From Brevinematales bacterium (GTDB lineage: Bacteria; Spirochaetota; Brevinematia; DTOW01): a stretch of 64,000 nucleotides of DNA. Position 1 is the first letter of the stretch. Every line of letters begins with the position of its first letter. Of the stretch, positions 35,429 through 44,871 are shown in pieces. The notes under the pieces are model-generated. The model ran no database searches. It was not told the origin of the DNA and saw only the letters and a program-made list of their open reading frames with translations. The stretch lies in assembly GCA_026415355.1 (NCBI GenBank), contig JAOAHF010000003.1:62001-126000 (forward strand), in the 5' to 3' direction. Both the position numbers and the translations under genes were made by a program.

Positions 35429-35812
35429 AACACTAAACCTATCTTAAAAGAGTATAGGCTACCAATTTAGTAATATTATATTACTTTTCAAAGAGATATG
35501 TCAAAATATCTTTTTAAGAAAACTTATTTTTCGTATAGCATTTTAAATCAGAATATTATCTGAGTAGCTTCAAATTTACCTAAAAACAGTCAAGTAAGAC
35601 AATTTATAAAACAACAAAACCGATATCTATCAAAAAAATATTTTAACCTTTAATATCTTTATTGTACCAAACAGAAAATAAATAACATTTTAATCTAGGG
35701 ACATGAAAATCTTGAATCTTCAGAATGCTACTACATATTATTATCCATCACAAAGCTAATTTTTAACTTGACTAGACAAATTCGCAATACTTATAATAAG
35801 TATATAAGTTGT
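35429..35812. other. AT-rich intergenic region upstream of tRNA-Asn
   Basis: About 380 bp with no gene. It contains the promoter of mnmG on one side (not clearly visible) and the tRNA-Asn promoter on the other. A weak repeat, AGATAT-GTCAAA-ATATCT followed by T, is at 35493-35510. One sequence at 35737 resembles a DnaA box (TTATCCATC, one mismatch) but stands alone. I see nothing else. Confidence 0.5.
35768..35803 (+). promoter_or_regulatory. Strong sigma-70 promoter of tRNA-Asn
   Basis: TTGACT (35768-35773), 18-bp spacer, perfect TATAAT (35792-35797), 15 nt before the tRNA. The -10 lies in a perfect palindrome, ATACTTA-TAA-TAAGTAT (35787-35803). Confidence 0.65.
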
Positions 35813-35885
<73 letters not shown>

Positions 35886-36031
35886 CATAAGCAATTCAAG
35901 TGTTTTTGAGCTTCTCCTTGATTTAGCTTTCCAAGTTAGTTACTTTGTTTCTTAGAGTTGTTAACTTTATACCCTAACAGTTAGGATATTCTAGGTGGCA
36001 AAATTATTGAGTTCTTCCTAATGTAAAAATA

Positions 36032-36736
36032 CTATTTTATCTTTTCTAATAGATTTTTAAGCATCTTCATTTCATACTCTTCAATTACAAGCTCGTTGCC
36101 TAAGGGTAGAGAAAGAGCTTTTTCAATAATTTGTCTTGCTTTCGATTTATCACCTCTGTTTATCAAAAACTCGGCATAGTTTCTATATGCTGATTTATTT
36201 TCATATTTTATTGCATTTTCAAAGTCACTTATTGCTTTATTTACATCACCTATGCTCATAGGCCAACCTGGTGCTTTTGAATAAACATTTGCTCTAACCA
36301 TATATGCCGAACCATCTCGGTAAGAAGGATTTTTCTTTATAACCTTAGTCATAAGATCAACTATTGGCCCCGCTAGAAACAAACTATTCATAACACCCTT
36401 TTCCTGAGCATAAGATCCGTAAGCAACTCCTAAAAAATAGTTAGCTTCAATACTCTCTGGATTTAGTTTAACTGCAATCTCTCCAGCATCTTTAGCTTCC
36501 TCAAATACCATTTCTCTTTCTTTTTTGTCTTTCAAAAAATAGAATCCATAAAACCTAGCATAAGCACAAAATTTCCAAGCAATTTCATAGTTATTCTTGT
36601 TTTTCGTAAAGAGGTCTTTGTAATGTTCATAAGCTTTTTTAGCATCACTTTCACTCTTTATGTCCTTAAATAAATCAGCACTCGCATACAAGCTAGAAAA
36701 AAGTACTAGAATCCAAATAATTACGAAAATACGCAT
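36032..36736 (-). CDS. Secreted TPR-repeat protein
   Basis: A 234-residue exported protein. The signal peptide runs from the ATG at 36736 (MRIFVIIWILVLFSSLYASA), supported by GGGAGG 7 nt upstream; the longer frame from 36787 lacks such support. The mature protein has several tetratricopeptide-type helix pairs, such as AGEIAVKLNPESIEANYFLGVAYGS at about 90-114 and ISDFENAIKYENKSAYRNYAEFL near 180-202. TPR proteins act as protein-binding platforms. It is 45 bp downstream of reverse gyrase on the same strand and might share its transcript. No specific family was recognised. Confidence 0.65.
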   Translation of the reverse strand: MRIFVIIWILVLFSSLYASADLFKDIKSESDAKKAYEHYKDLFTKNKNNYEIAWKFCAYARFYGFYFLKDKKEREMVFEEAKDAGEIAVKLNPESIEANYFLGVAYGSYAQEKGVMNSLFLAGPIVDLMTKVIKKNPSYRDGSAYMVRANVYSKAPGWPMSIGDVNKAISDFENAIKYENKSAYRNYAEFLINRGDKSKARQIIEKALSLPLGNELVIEEYEMKMLKNLLEKIK

Positions 36737-36831
36737 AATCAAACCTCCCATTGTCCAAATTTTAACATATTCCAATACCATCTTCAAGGAACTGAATTAT
36801 GTAAAATAAATTACAAGAAATTTCTATCTAC

Positions 36832-39800
36832 TCAATTAATATCTTCTGGAATAATATCTTTTGCTTCTCTAATTATCTCATCTAATGCTGCAAAATAATC
36901 TTTTTGGCCCTTTTCTACTTTATCCATTATCGCTTCTAAACTTCTTGTCCTATCTTCAGAGATAAAATCACTGTATCTGCTTTTAAGTACTTCATAAACT
37001 TTAAAACCCTTACTCATAGGTATAAGTCTGTTGTTCTTCGAGATAATATAACCTCTCTTAAGTAGCGTTGATATTATCTTTGAATATGTAGAAGGCCTAC
37101 CTATACCCTTATCTTTCATCATCTGAATTATATCACCTTCCGAAAATAAACTTACCTTTGGTTTCTTAACAGATTTAACATTCTTTATTTTCAATGAATT
37201 AGGCAATGGCTCATCTATCTGAAAATACCCCATCATATTCCACCCATTATCCACTACCTCAACATTCCTATTAACTTTTAGTTCAATATCACTTACTAAT
37301 ATAGAATATGTTACATTTTTTACAACAACAGCTTTCATCTGGGATGATATAAACCTCTTGAAAATTAAGTCATATATCAGTACATGATGTCTTTTTATAG
37401 TTGAAGTTGATATAGCACCTTCCGTTGTTAACTGATACAAAGTCTGAGCATCAATTGATTTAGTAGGCCTAATACACTCATGAGTTCCTTCTTCTTCCCA
37501 ACTTCTTGGTACATTTAGATTTTTAATATTTTTTATGGATAGGTATTCTTTTGCAACCTGTTGACCTACCAAAGAAACTTTCGTAGAATCTGTTCTGTGG
37601 TATGTAATCAAACCTTCTTCAAACAAATCCTGCAAAATATTCATAACCATATCAGAACTCATCTTATACAACCTATTTGCTTGTATGAGTATAGCATCAG
37701 TTGTAAACGGCGGTAGTGGTAGTATTTCTATCTCTTTTTCTTCGTCAATCTTTACACTCACTTCATCACCAACTTTTATATCTAACGTTTTTTTATTTCC
37801 TTCTACACTCAATACTATTTCTTCTGTAGTTTTGGAGTTACTCTCAGATAAATCTGTTGACAAAGTAATCTCAACAAAATTGGTTTTAGAATCATTATAC
37901 TGCTTAAACCTCTCTATTATCCATCCCAAAACTGGAGATTGAACTCTACCCGCTGAAATATTATCATGATTAAGCTCATCTTTAAGAATACCACTTAACC
38001 CAAAACCTATTATCCTATCTTGAACTCTTCTCAATAGTTGAGACTCAACCAAATTTATATTTATCTCTTCAGGATTTTGAATACTTCTATTTATAGCATA
38101 GTATGTAACTTCGTTAAATCTCATTCTCCTAACTTTACCATTAAAGAATTTCAGATAGGGAACTAAAAAAGAGTAAATATCGTAACTTATCTTTTCACCC
38201 TCAGTGTCAGGATCAGAAGCTAACAAAACCTCATCAACTTCTTTAGCAAGTTCTATTAAAGATCTAACATCATCTATCCTGTCACTAAACTTATCATTAC
38301 CACAATACACACATCTATTCTCACTACTTACAAACGTTTTCCTACATTTAGAACATCTCTTTATAGTATCATATACAGGTAAAGGAATCCCCTCCTTTAT
38401 TCTTATACCATATATATCTTCGTTGTCCATCGTCAATTCAAACATGTGACCTTTAGACGCAGTTATAATGAAAGTTACACTTCCGGTTGTAGTTTCATAA
38501 CAACTCAATCCTTTTATGATTCTTTCTGTTGGATTACCTAGTAATCTTGAAATTGTTTTTGCTTTAGTAGGAGACTCAACAATTATCAAAACTGTTTTAT
38601 TCAATTGTTTTATATTACTCTGCACGTTACCCTCAATCGCTAAACTAAGTTTCTCCCTATCTTCTTTCGCAACCTTTAAGTCCTCTAAAACTCTACTTTC
38701 TTCAAATTTAACCCATTCACTATCTTCAATCCATTTATACTTTCTGGATACTATCTCTAAAAGTTTATTATCTTTTTCAATTACAATAGATATCCCCTTA
38801 GTCATACCACCTATATAAAGTCTAGATGTTCTACCACTCGCTTGAAGGTAAGTATTCATATCTGGAATTACAATATAATTCCTACCATTGTAGCTCTGAA
38901 ATAAAATATCTTGAGAGTTTTTAAGTATATCTATATATTCATCTTTTGACAACAAATCCCTAAGAAGTTCATTCACTTGATTTACAATAAACTCATATTT
39001 TGAGTTGTTTTTAAGCTTAGTTATAAGACTCTGTACTTTCTTCTTTTGTTTTTCATCCTTGATATAATCAATCAATTCAGCAAGAATCTTCATCACTGTA
39101 TAACCCGATAAGTTTAAGTTATTAACGTCAACAACTACCTTAAATCTTGGTATTCCCAAAAAAACGGCATAAATAATTCTATCGGGTATATCTATACCTC
39201 TAACGAGTGTCCCGTAATATGTTGATACTCCTACTAGTATATTTATTTCCCCTTTTCTGAATTTTTTCAAAACTTCATCTCTTTTATTTGAAGAAATAAC
39301 AGCACTTTTTAGGCTAGTTTTTGAATTTATAATTTCAGAAACTTTTTCAGCATACTCAACTCCATCTTCAGTAGTAACAAAAACTATTCCACCATCTCCC
39401 ATGATACTTAACACTTTGATTAAATCTTGTTCATAATTTTCAGAAAAGATATAGTAATTGTTTATATTCCTTGTTATTTCAGTCTTACCCCCTATCTCAA
39501 AATCAAACAATTCTTTGAAAAGCTTAATTCTCACACCTTTTGGCTTAGCAGTCGCGCTAGATACTACAATTATACCTTTTTCCTTATTCTTTATACTCAA
39601 TACTCTTTCTTGTAACTTATTATAATTATCCAGATAATTCTCGTATCTTTCCTTACCTCTAGAAACTGCTAGTAAAAACTTAAGCTTTATAACTTCCAAT
39701 GTTACCTCAACATCTTCCTTTGACAAACCTGACAACATAATAACATATTCCACATTTTTCGACTTTTTAACCAAGGCATCAACATCATCAGCAAATATGA

Positions 39801-40404
39801 AATCAAATTTAATGTTTTCTCTAATAGTAAATAAATTTTTTATCATACTAGATGTTATAACTACTATATCGTAATCTTCCTTTTGTATAGCTTTCTTGAA
39901 GTTTTCTTTTTGTTTTCGAGTTATCTTTGAAGAATACATAACTATTCTAGGACTTACACCTATAGTACTTGATAGTCCCTGTAACTTTTCATAAACCTGA
40001 TTGACTAAACTAGTTGTTGGCAGTATTATTACAGATTTTTTACCTTCGGAATACAGATTAAGAGATGTCATAATACCAAAAGTAGTTTTACCTACACCAG
40101 TTGGAGCAATCAGAGAGAAACTCCTTTTGAGAATAACTCTTTTCATCCAACTAATTTGAGTATTCCAAGGTTCTGAATTTACGGCTTTTTTGAAATTATT
40201 TATCCATTTTTCAAGAATATCCTTAACATACAGTATTTCACTAAGATTACCACTAACTCCTATCTGTCTAAATACTTTTTCAATATTTTCATCTAGTCCA
40301 TTTTTATAGCATCTTTCACAAACACCTATGCTTATAAGTCTATCATCAGTTATCTCACTTCCACACGATACACAACCTCTCAAATAAATACTATGCGCTC
40401 TCAT
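36832..40404 (-). CDS. rgy: Reverse gyrase
   Basis: Single-chain reverse gyrase (1190 residues): a helicase fused to a type IA topoisomerase that introduces positive supercoils into DNA. From the start: an N-terminal zinc finger (Cys11, Cys14, Cys29, Cys32), the helicase Walker A APTGVGKTT at about 100-108, Walker B as ADDVD instead of DEAD, and the second helicase domain ending with QASGRTSRLYIGG. The topoisomerase half starts with the Toprim motif VLIIVESPTKAKT at about 605 and includes a second four-cysteine zinc finger, then SDPDTEGEKISYD, AGRVQSPVLG and the catalytic tyrosine region ITYHRTDS near 933. No intein and no gaps were seen. It is found almost only in hyperthermophiles and thermophiles, so it is a strong marker here. 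Confidence 0.97.
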   Translation of the reverse strand: MRAHSIYLRGCVSCGSEITDDRLISIGVCERCYKNGLDENIEKVFRQIGVSGNLSEILYVKDILEKWINNFKKAVNSEPWNTQISWMKRVILKRSFSLIAPTGVGKTTFGIMTSLNLYSEGKKSVIILPTTSLVNQVYEKLQGLSSTIGVSPRIVMYSSKITRKQKENFKKAIQKEDYDIVVITSSMIKNLFTIRENIKFDFIFADDVDALVKKSKNVEYVIMLSGLSKEDVEVTLEVIKLKFLLAVSRGKERYENYLDNYNKLQERVLSIKNKEKGIIVVSSATAKPKGVRIKLFKELFDFEIGGKTEITRNINNYYIFSENYEQDLIKVLSIMGDGGIVFVTTEDGVEYAEKVSEIINSKTSLKSAVISSNKRDEVLKKFRKGEINILVGVSTYYGTLVRGIDIPDRIIYAVFLGIPRFKVVVDVNNLNLSGYTVMKILAELIDYIKDEKQKKKVQSLITKLKNNSKYEFIVNQVNELLRDLLSKDEYIDILKNSQDILFQSYNGRNYIVIPDMNTYLQASGRTSRLYIGGMTKGISIVIEKDNKLLEIVSRKYKWIEDSEWVKFEESRVLEDLKVAKEDREKLSLAIEGNVQSNIKQLNKTVLIIVESPTKAKTISRLLGNPTERIIKGLSCYETTTGSVTFIITASKGHMFELTMDNEDIYGIRIKEGIPLPVYDTIKRCSKCRKTFVSSENRCVYCGNDKFSDRIDDVRSLIELAKEVDEVLLASDPDTEGEKISYDIYSFLVPYLKFFNGKVRRMRFNEVTYYAINRSIQNPEEININLVESQLLRRVQDRIIGFGLSGILKDELNHDNISAGRVQSPVLGWIIERFKQYNDSKTNFVEITLSTDLSESNSKTTEEIVLSVEGNKKTLDIKVGDEVSVKIDEEKEIEILPLPPFTTDAILIQANRLYKMSSDMVMNILQDLFEEGLITYHRTDSTKVSLVGQQVAKEYLSIKNIKNLNVPRSWEEEGTHECIRPTKSIDAQTLYQLTTEGAISTSTIKRHHVLIYDLIFKRFISSQMKAVVVKNVTYSILVSDIELKVNRNVEVVDNGWNMMGYFQIDEPLPNSLKIKNVKSVKKPKVSLFSEGDIIQMMKDKGIGRPSTYSKIISTLLKRGYIISKNNRLIPMSKGFKVYEVLKSRYSDFISEDRTRSLEAIMDKVEKGQKDYFAALDEIIREAKDIIPEDIN

Positions 40405-40603
40405 AAATTCAGGTAGTATTATACTAATACTATAGTTCTAGAATAAAGAAAAATATGTTTTCAATCTACACATCTAACAATCTAGCATAGTATGAAATTA
40501 CCTACAATGGCATCGTTCAAATTTAACTAGCACTGAATCTCGTTATTTTACAGATTTTGTTTTTGGGATACTAATAGTTTTATCATATAGTTAGGGAGGA
40601 AGT

Positions 40604-41371
40604 ATGGGTAAATGTATAGCAGTTGCTAATCAAAAAGGTGGAGTTGGCAAGACTACAACCGTTATAAACATATCCCATTATATCGCAAGTAGGGGATACA
40701 AGGTATTAGATATTGATATTGATCCGCAAGGTAATTTAGGCAGAGGACTTGGCATAGAGTTATCTCAAACTAGAAGAGGCACATATGAAGCCCTAATAAA
40801 CCAAGAAGATCCTAATGACTTAGTCATACCTTCAAAATATGACAATCTATTCATATTACCCGCAAATATGCAGCTTGCTGGAGCTCAAGTTGAATTACTC
40901 GACCTTAATGATAAAGAACATAGGCTAAAAAACTTTATACTTGAAGTAAAGGATCACTTTGATTTTATCTTCATTGATACTCCTCCATCACTTGGTATCT
41001 TAACTATAAATGGATTAGTAGCTGCTGACAGTGTAATGATACCATTACAAGCAGAATTCTTTGCAATGGAAGGATTAGTACAACTTATGAAAACAATAAA
41101 ATCCATTCAAAAATCTCTAAATACAAGTTTAGAGATAGAAGGAGTACTACTTACAATGTATGACATAAGAACAAAGTTATCAAAGGACGTAGCAGAACAA
41201 GCAAAAGATTATTTCAAAGATAAGGTATACAACACTTTTATACCTAGAAACGTGAGGCTTTCAGAAGCACCAAGCTATGGAAAGTCCATATTTGACTATG
41301 ATCCAACCTGTCCAGGTGCAATTGCTTATCAAAAAGTTTCAGAAGAGATATTGATTAAATATAAACCTTAG
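40604..41371 (+). CDS. parA: Chromosome partitioning ATPase ParA (Soj)
   Basis: Walker-type ATPase that moves ParB-parS complexes along the nucleoid. The deviant Walker A is KGGVGKTTT at about 11-19, with the signature lysine ahead of the GK. Walker A' and B features follow: DIDPQGNLGRGLG and FIFIDTPPSLGILTINGL. At 255 residues it lacks the long N-terminal helix-turn-helix of plasmid type Ia ParA and fits the chromosomal Soj type. AGGGAGG is a good ribosome binding site. It is 10 bp upstream of parB. It diverges from reverse gyrase; the 200-bp region between them shows no clear promoter boxes. Confidence 0.95.
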   Translation: MGKCIAVANQKGGVGKTTTVINISHYIASRGYKVLDIDIDPQGNLGRGLGIELSQTRRGTYEALINQEDPNDLVIPSKYDNLFILPANMQLAGAQVELLDLNDKEHRLKNFILEVKDHFDFIFIDTPPSLGILTINGLVAADSVMIPLQAEFFAMEGLVQLMKTIKSIQKSLNTSLEIEGVLLTMYDIRTKLSKDVAEQAKDYFKDKVYNTFIPRNVRLSEAPSYGKSIFDYDPTCPGAIAYQKVSEEILIKYKP

Positions 41372-41381
41372 GAGGAACAAC

Positions 41382-42278
41382 ATGAAAGAGAGAGGACTTG
41401 GTAAAGGTTTAAAATCTCTACTTGAAGATTTTGATTTAACAGAGAACTCAGGCGTCAAGAATGTTAGTATTACAAGTTTAAAACCAAACCCGAATCAACC
41501 TAGAAAAGTATTTAATGAGACAACTTTAAAAGAATTGGCTGATTCCATCAAAGAGAAAGGAATTTTACAACCAATAGTAGTTAGAGAAAAAGGCAATTAC
41601 TATGAGATAATTGCTGGAGAAAGACGTTGGAGAGCAGCACAGATGGCAGGCCTTACAGAGGTACCTATAGTTATAAGGAACGATATAAGCGATGTTGAGA
41701 GTCTAGAATTAGCACTAATAGAAAATATTCAAAGAGAAGACCTTAATCCTATTGACTTAGCAAATGCATACAACGAACTAATTGAAAAATATAATTTATC
41801 TCAAGAAGAATTATCAAAAATAGTAGGAAAAAGCAGATCCGCAATTGCGAATACTTTGAGATTACTTAAACTTCCTAACAAAGTTAAAGAATATATTGTT
41901 CAAGGAATTCTATCAGAAGGGCATGGCAGAGCTTTATTATCGCTAGATAGCGAAAAAGAAATACTAGAATTAGCAAAAGAATGTATAGAGAAAAATCTAT
42001 CAGTAAGAGAAGTTGAAGAAATTGTTAGTTTTCGCAAAAATGAAAAACTCTACAAAGAAACAACACAAATAGTTTCACATGAAACAAAAAAATCTTCTTT
42101 AAATAGAAGTACTGAAATAAAAAACATAGAAGAAGACTTAATCGAATCTTTAGGTACAAAAGTTTCTGTACTAGGAAACTTTGAAAAAGGGAAAATAATT
42201 ATAAACTATTATTCCAGAGAGGATTTAGAAAGAATCTACGATATTATAGTAAACAAAAAACCATCATCACAGTACTAA
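41382..42278 (+). CDS. parB: Chromosome partitioning protein ParB (Spo0J)
   Basis: ParB CTPase that binds parS and spreads along DNA to form the partition complex. The N-terminal ParB domain (about 25-115) contains the CTP-binding GERRWRAA motif and ENIQREDLNPIDLANAY. The middle KorB-type helix-turn-helix (about 125-210) has LSQEELSKIVGKSRSAIANTLRLLKL. The C-terminal dimerisation domain ends near 298. A parS-like site lies within the gene at 42071-42086 and another follows at 42286-42301. AGGAGG supports the ATG. Confidence 0.95.
   Translation: MKERGLGKGLKSLLEDFDLTENSGVKNVSITSLKPNPNQPRKVFNETTLKELADSIKEKGILQPIVVREKGNYYEIIAGERRWRAAQMAGLTEVPIVIRNDISDVESLELALIENIQREDLNPIDLANAYNELIEKYNLSQEELSKIVGKSRSAIANTLRLLKLPNKVKEYIVQGILSEGHGRALLSLDSEKEILELAKECIEKNLSVREVEEIVSFRKNEKLYKETTQIVSHETKKSSLNRSTEIKNIEEDLIESLGTKVSVLGNFEKGKIIINYYSREDLERIYDIIVNKKPSSQY
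42071..42086. promoter_or_regulatory. parS-like site inside parB
   Basis: AGTTTCACATGAAACA matches the bacterial parS consensus (TGTTNCACGTGAAACA) except for the first base and the centre CATG in place of CGTG. It encodes part of ParB (IVSHETK). In Bacillus subtilis a parS site also lies inside spo0J. Confidence 0.7.
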
Positions 42279-42285
42279 AAAAATA

Positions 42286-42301
42286 TGTTTCACATGAAAC
42301 A
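42286..42301. promoter_or_regulatory. parS-like site downstream of parB
   Basis: TGTTTCACATGAAACA, one base from the parS consensus. It shares 15 consecutive bases with the site inside parB, 215 bp away. It lies 8 bp after the parB stop. Confidence 0.8.
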
Positions 42302-42349
42302 ATTTATTAAGCCCCATTTAAGAATAACACACTTAATTTAGGAGGGCAC

Positions 42350-43285
42350 ATGTCACTTAAAAGTAGAATTGAGTTCGAAAAAGCTAAAGCAAGAGCAAAA
42401 CTAAATGAAATAATAATGAGTATATCTGTAGGAAGTGGTGAACTATTTTCTCTAGATGAAGTAAAACTTCTAACAAAATCTTATGCATATCGATATAAAG
42501 GAATACAAAGTATACCTCTGTCAAAAATAAAAGGAAGTGAAGGTAGATATAGAGACTTTGATAGAGAATTTTTACCTAAACACGAAGGAGTTAGAACTAA
42601 ATGGGAAAATATGATGGACTTTCTGGATAAACAGCCTAAAATACCCCCAATAGTAGTCTATAAAATAGGAGATAATTATATCGTTAGAGATGGAAATCAT
42701 AGAGTCTCAGTTGCAAAAGCTATGGGACTTGAATACATTGACGCAGAAGTAATAGAAATGGTAACAAAATTCAAAATAAAGGAACTATCAGAAAAAGAAC
42801 TTCTACTCGCAGATGCATATAATATGTTTCTAGAAGAAACTCATTTTGATAAAGTATTTCCCAATATTACTATATCACTAACAAACCCTTGGGGTTACAT
42901 AACTCTGATAGAACATATAAATACTTACAAATACTTCCTTGGAGAACGTTTGGGAAGAAACGTAAGCATTGAAGAAGCAGTTAAAGATTGGTATGAACAC
43001 CTATTCTTAAAAGTAGTAGAACTAATAAAAAAGAAAAAAATACCTAAATACTTTCCTAAAAGAACCCCAGAAGATATATATATATGGATAATGGACCACT
43101 GGCATTATCTAAAAGAGAATACAAATAACCCGTTAATACCAATAGAAGAAGCTATTGAAAATTTCGAAAAGTTCCAAAAAGATTTCAATATCGGAAGAAT
43201 AAAAAAAATGTTCATATCAATAGTTTTTGCACCTATAAAACTTCTTTATAAACTACTAAAATTTGTAATAAAAAAATTATTCTAG
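42350..43285 (+). CDS. ParB N-terminal-domain protein of unknown function
   Basis: A 311-residue protein with a ParB/sulfiredoxin-like fold at about 50-140. The key motif is RDGNHRVSVAKAMG (Asp114-Gly115-Asn116-His117-Arg118) in place of the GERR box of true ParB. The rest (about 145-290) is helical with WGYITLIEH and WYEHLFLKVVELIKKKKIPKYFP and ends with a hydrophobic, basic tail (FAPIKLLYKLLKFVIKKLF) that may bind membrane. AGGAGGG supports the ATG. It is 71 bp downstream of parB and next to a parS-like site. Family relatives are known as ParB-like proteins without defined roles; a role in nucleotide binding is inference. Confidence 0.7.
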   Translation: MSLKSRIEFEKAKARAKLNEIIMSISVGSGELFSLDEVKLLTKSYAYRYKGIQSIPLSKIKGSEGRYRDFDREFLPKHEGVRTKWENMMDFLDKQPKIPPIVVYKIGDNYIVRDGNHRVSVAKAMGLEYIDAEVIEMVTKFKIKELSEKELLLADAYNMFLEETHFDKVFPNITISLTNPWGYITLIEHINTYKYFLGERLGRNVSIEEAVKDWYEHLFLKVVELIKKKKIPKYFPKRTPEDIYIWIMDHWHYLKENTNNPLIPIEEAIENFEKFQKDFNIGRIKKMFISIVFAPIKLLYKLLKFVIKKLF

Positions 43286-44102
43286 ATTCCATGAAATCTC
43301 AATCAAATTCAAAATACATATACGTTAGAAATCTATTAAACTGTTATGATATTCTAATGAAATTACTTATAACCACGAGGTAAAATGCTTATTTCAAAAA
43401 ATTCTATCACTACATCCACAAGCATCTCAATACAATCTATTATGTTACAAAGATCAAATACCATCGATAGACTTTAACTTAATAGAAAATCCCTAACCAC
43501 ACAACCCATATTTACAATACAGAGGTTAATAAACCAAATGATTAGCTTCAATCATTCAATATATTCTAGATAAATTAATTTTAAGTTTCTGTGATACAAG
43601 AAACATACTGAACAAAACATACATAGTAAATAATCAAAATTAAAACACAAAACAAACTAACAATATTATAGTCATAAAAATTTTTTTCAGACTTATATTC
43701 ATGCAATTACTTAAAAACTAATTATTATCAAAAACTATTAGGTACCACTATAATTACATTTAACATTACAAACTTAAATTAACTCGAAACAATCAATCCT
43801 CATAAATACCTAATTCAATTGAACAAAAAACATTCCAAACTTAGATGTAATATAATCACATACTAACCCTATACAGTATATTGTTTTAATCATCTAATAG
43901 AAAAATATTAACCAGAATACTTTCATCTTATTGATTCCAAATATTCTTCGGGTTTGTATTAAGTTTGAGCAGTACTAAACTATCAACAAAACTTTTTCAA
44001 AATTGTATTGAATTTAAAAATCCTTAGATAAATAATTTTATCATGAGTTTCAAGTTGCCAATATATGAAACCGAAACTTAAAATAAGTCCTGGAGGCATT
44101 AT
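43286..44102. other. 817-bp AT-rich gap between the ParB-like gene and flaA
   Basis: No gene of credible length is found on either strand. A possible flaA promoter is at 44008-44036 (TTGAAT, 17-bp spacer, AATAAT). I looked for DnaA boxes and found no cluster, and saw no GC-rich stem typical of structured RNA in a thermophile. Nothing else is visible. Confidence 0.5.
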
Positions 44103-44834
44103 ATGCTAGTGGTAAGAAGTCTTCTTGTGGTACTATCTATTGTTTTCTTAGTTAGTTACATATATCCTTTCGGTTTTAGCGAGGTTGGTAGAAGAACTGT
44201 AAATTTACAAACAATACTTATATCAGATTTTGGGGATGAATACGACAAAGCAAACGATCTATTATGGTCTGCAAACTATTCATATTTCGCTCCAAAAATA
44301 AAAGATCCTCAAACTGGAGAAGAAGTAATCGATAAAGCATATTGTGACTTTAAGTATTTTCCAGGTCATCCATCTGGATTACTTGAGTCAATAATGGCTA
44401 AACAAACAAATGTCTTTGGCATAAAAGCAGCATATTTAAGGAAAGGATTTAACTGGATAGAGGTAACTCCTAACAAACCCATAGATTTTGTAGGAGTTGC
44501 AAAAACCATTGATTTCTGGGTTTGGGGTGGAAACTACAATTGGGTAATGGATATATACGTAAAAGACTACAAAGGATACACTTATAGAATAGAGGCCGGA
44601 AGTATAAAACACATAGGTTGGAAAAATTTCTTAGTAACTATACCCGTATATATACCTCAGTACGAACCTTACGTTCCATTCTCAAGACCACTGAAACTAA
44701 TAAAAATTAGACTTACATCAGCACCAACAGAAAGAGCAGATAAATTTTATGTCTATTTCGATTATCTACAACTGCAAACAGACGTATATATGGAGAGATT
44801 TGATGGAGATGATCTTGGTAAAATTGCTTGGTAA
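44103..44834 (+). CDS. flaA: Periplasmic flagellar filament outer layer protein, FlaA family (copy 1)
   Basis: FlaA sheath protein of the spirochaete periplasmic flagellum. A signal peptide covers about 1-23. The mature part has the beta-sandwich typical of FlaA: KAAYLRKGFNWIEVTPNKPIDF, KTIDFWVWGGNYNWVMDIYVKDYKG, IGWKNFLVTIPVYIP and a final FYVYFDYLQLQTDVYMERFDGDDL that is shared with the second copy. Length is 243 residues. GGAGGC at about 44092 supports the ATG. It lies 37 bp before the second flaA gene. FlaA is restricted to spirochaetes, so this is one of the best taxonomic markers in the window. Confidence 0.85.
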   Translation: MLVVRSLLVVLSIVFLVSYIYPFGFSEVGRRTVNLQTILISDFGDEYDKANDLLWSANYSYFAPKIKDPQTGEEVIDKAYCDFKYFPGHPSGLLESIMAKQTNVFGIKAAYLRKGFNWIEVTPNKPIDFVGVAKTIDFWVWGGNYNWVMDIYVKDYKGYTYRIEAGSIKHIGWKNFLVTIPVYIPQYEPYVPFSRPLKLIKIRLTSAPTERADKFYVYFDYLQLQTDVYMERFDGDDLGKIAW

Positions 44835-44871
44835 AACAATAATTTTTCCGATTATTTAGAGGGGTGATATT

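Noticed and set aside
35735-35745. DnaA box-like sequence (TTATCCATC)
   Set aside because: A single copy with a mismatch and no cluster or replication gene beside it; expected by chance in AT-rich DNA.
43385-43480. Small open frame in the AT-rich gap before flaA
   Set aside because: About 31 codons, no ribosome binding site and no recognisable pattern.
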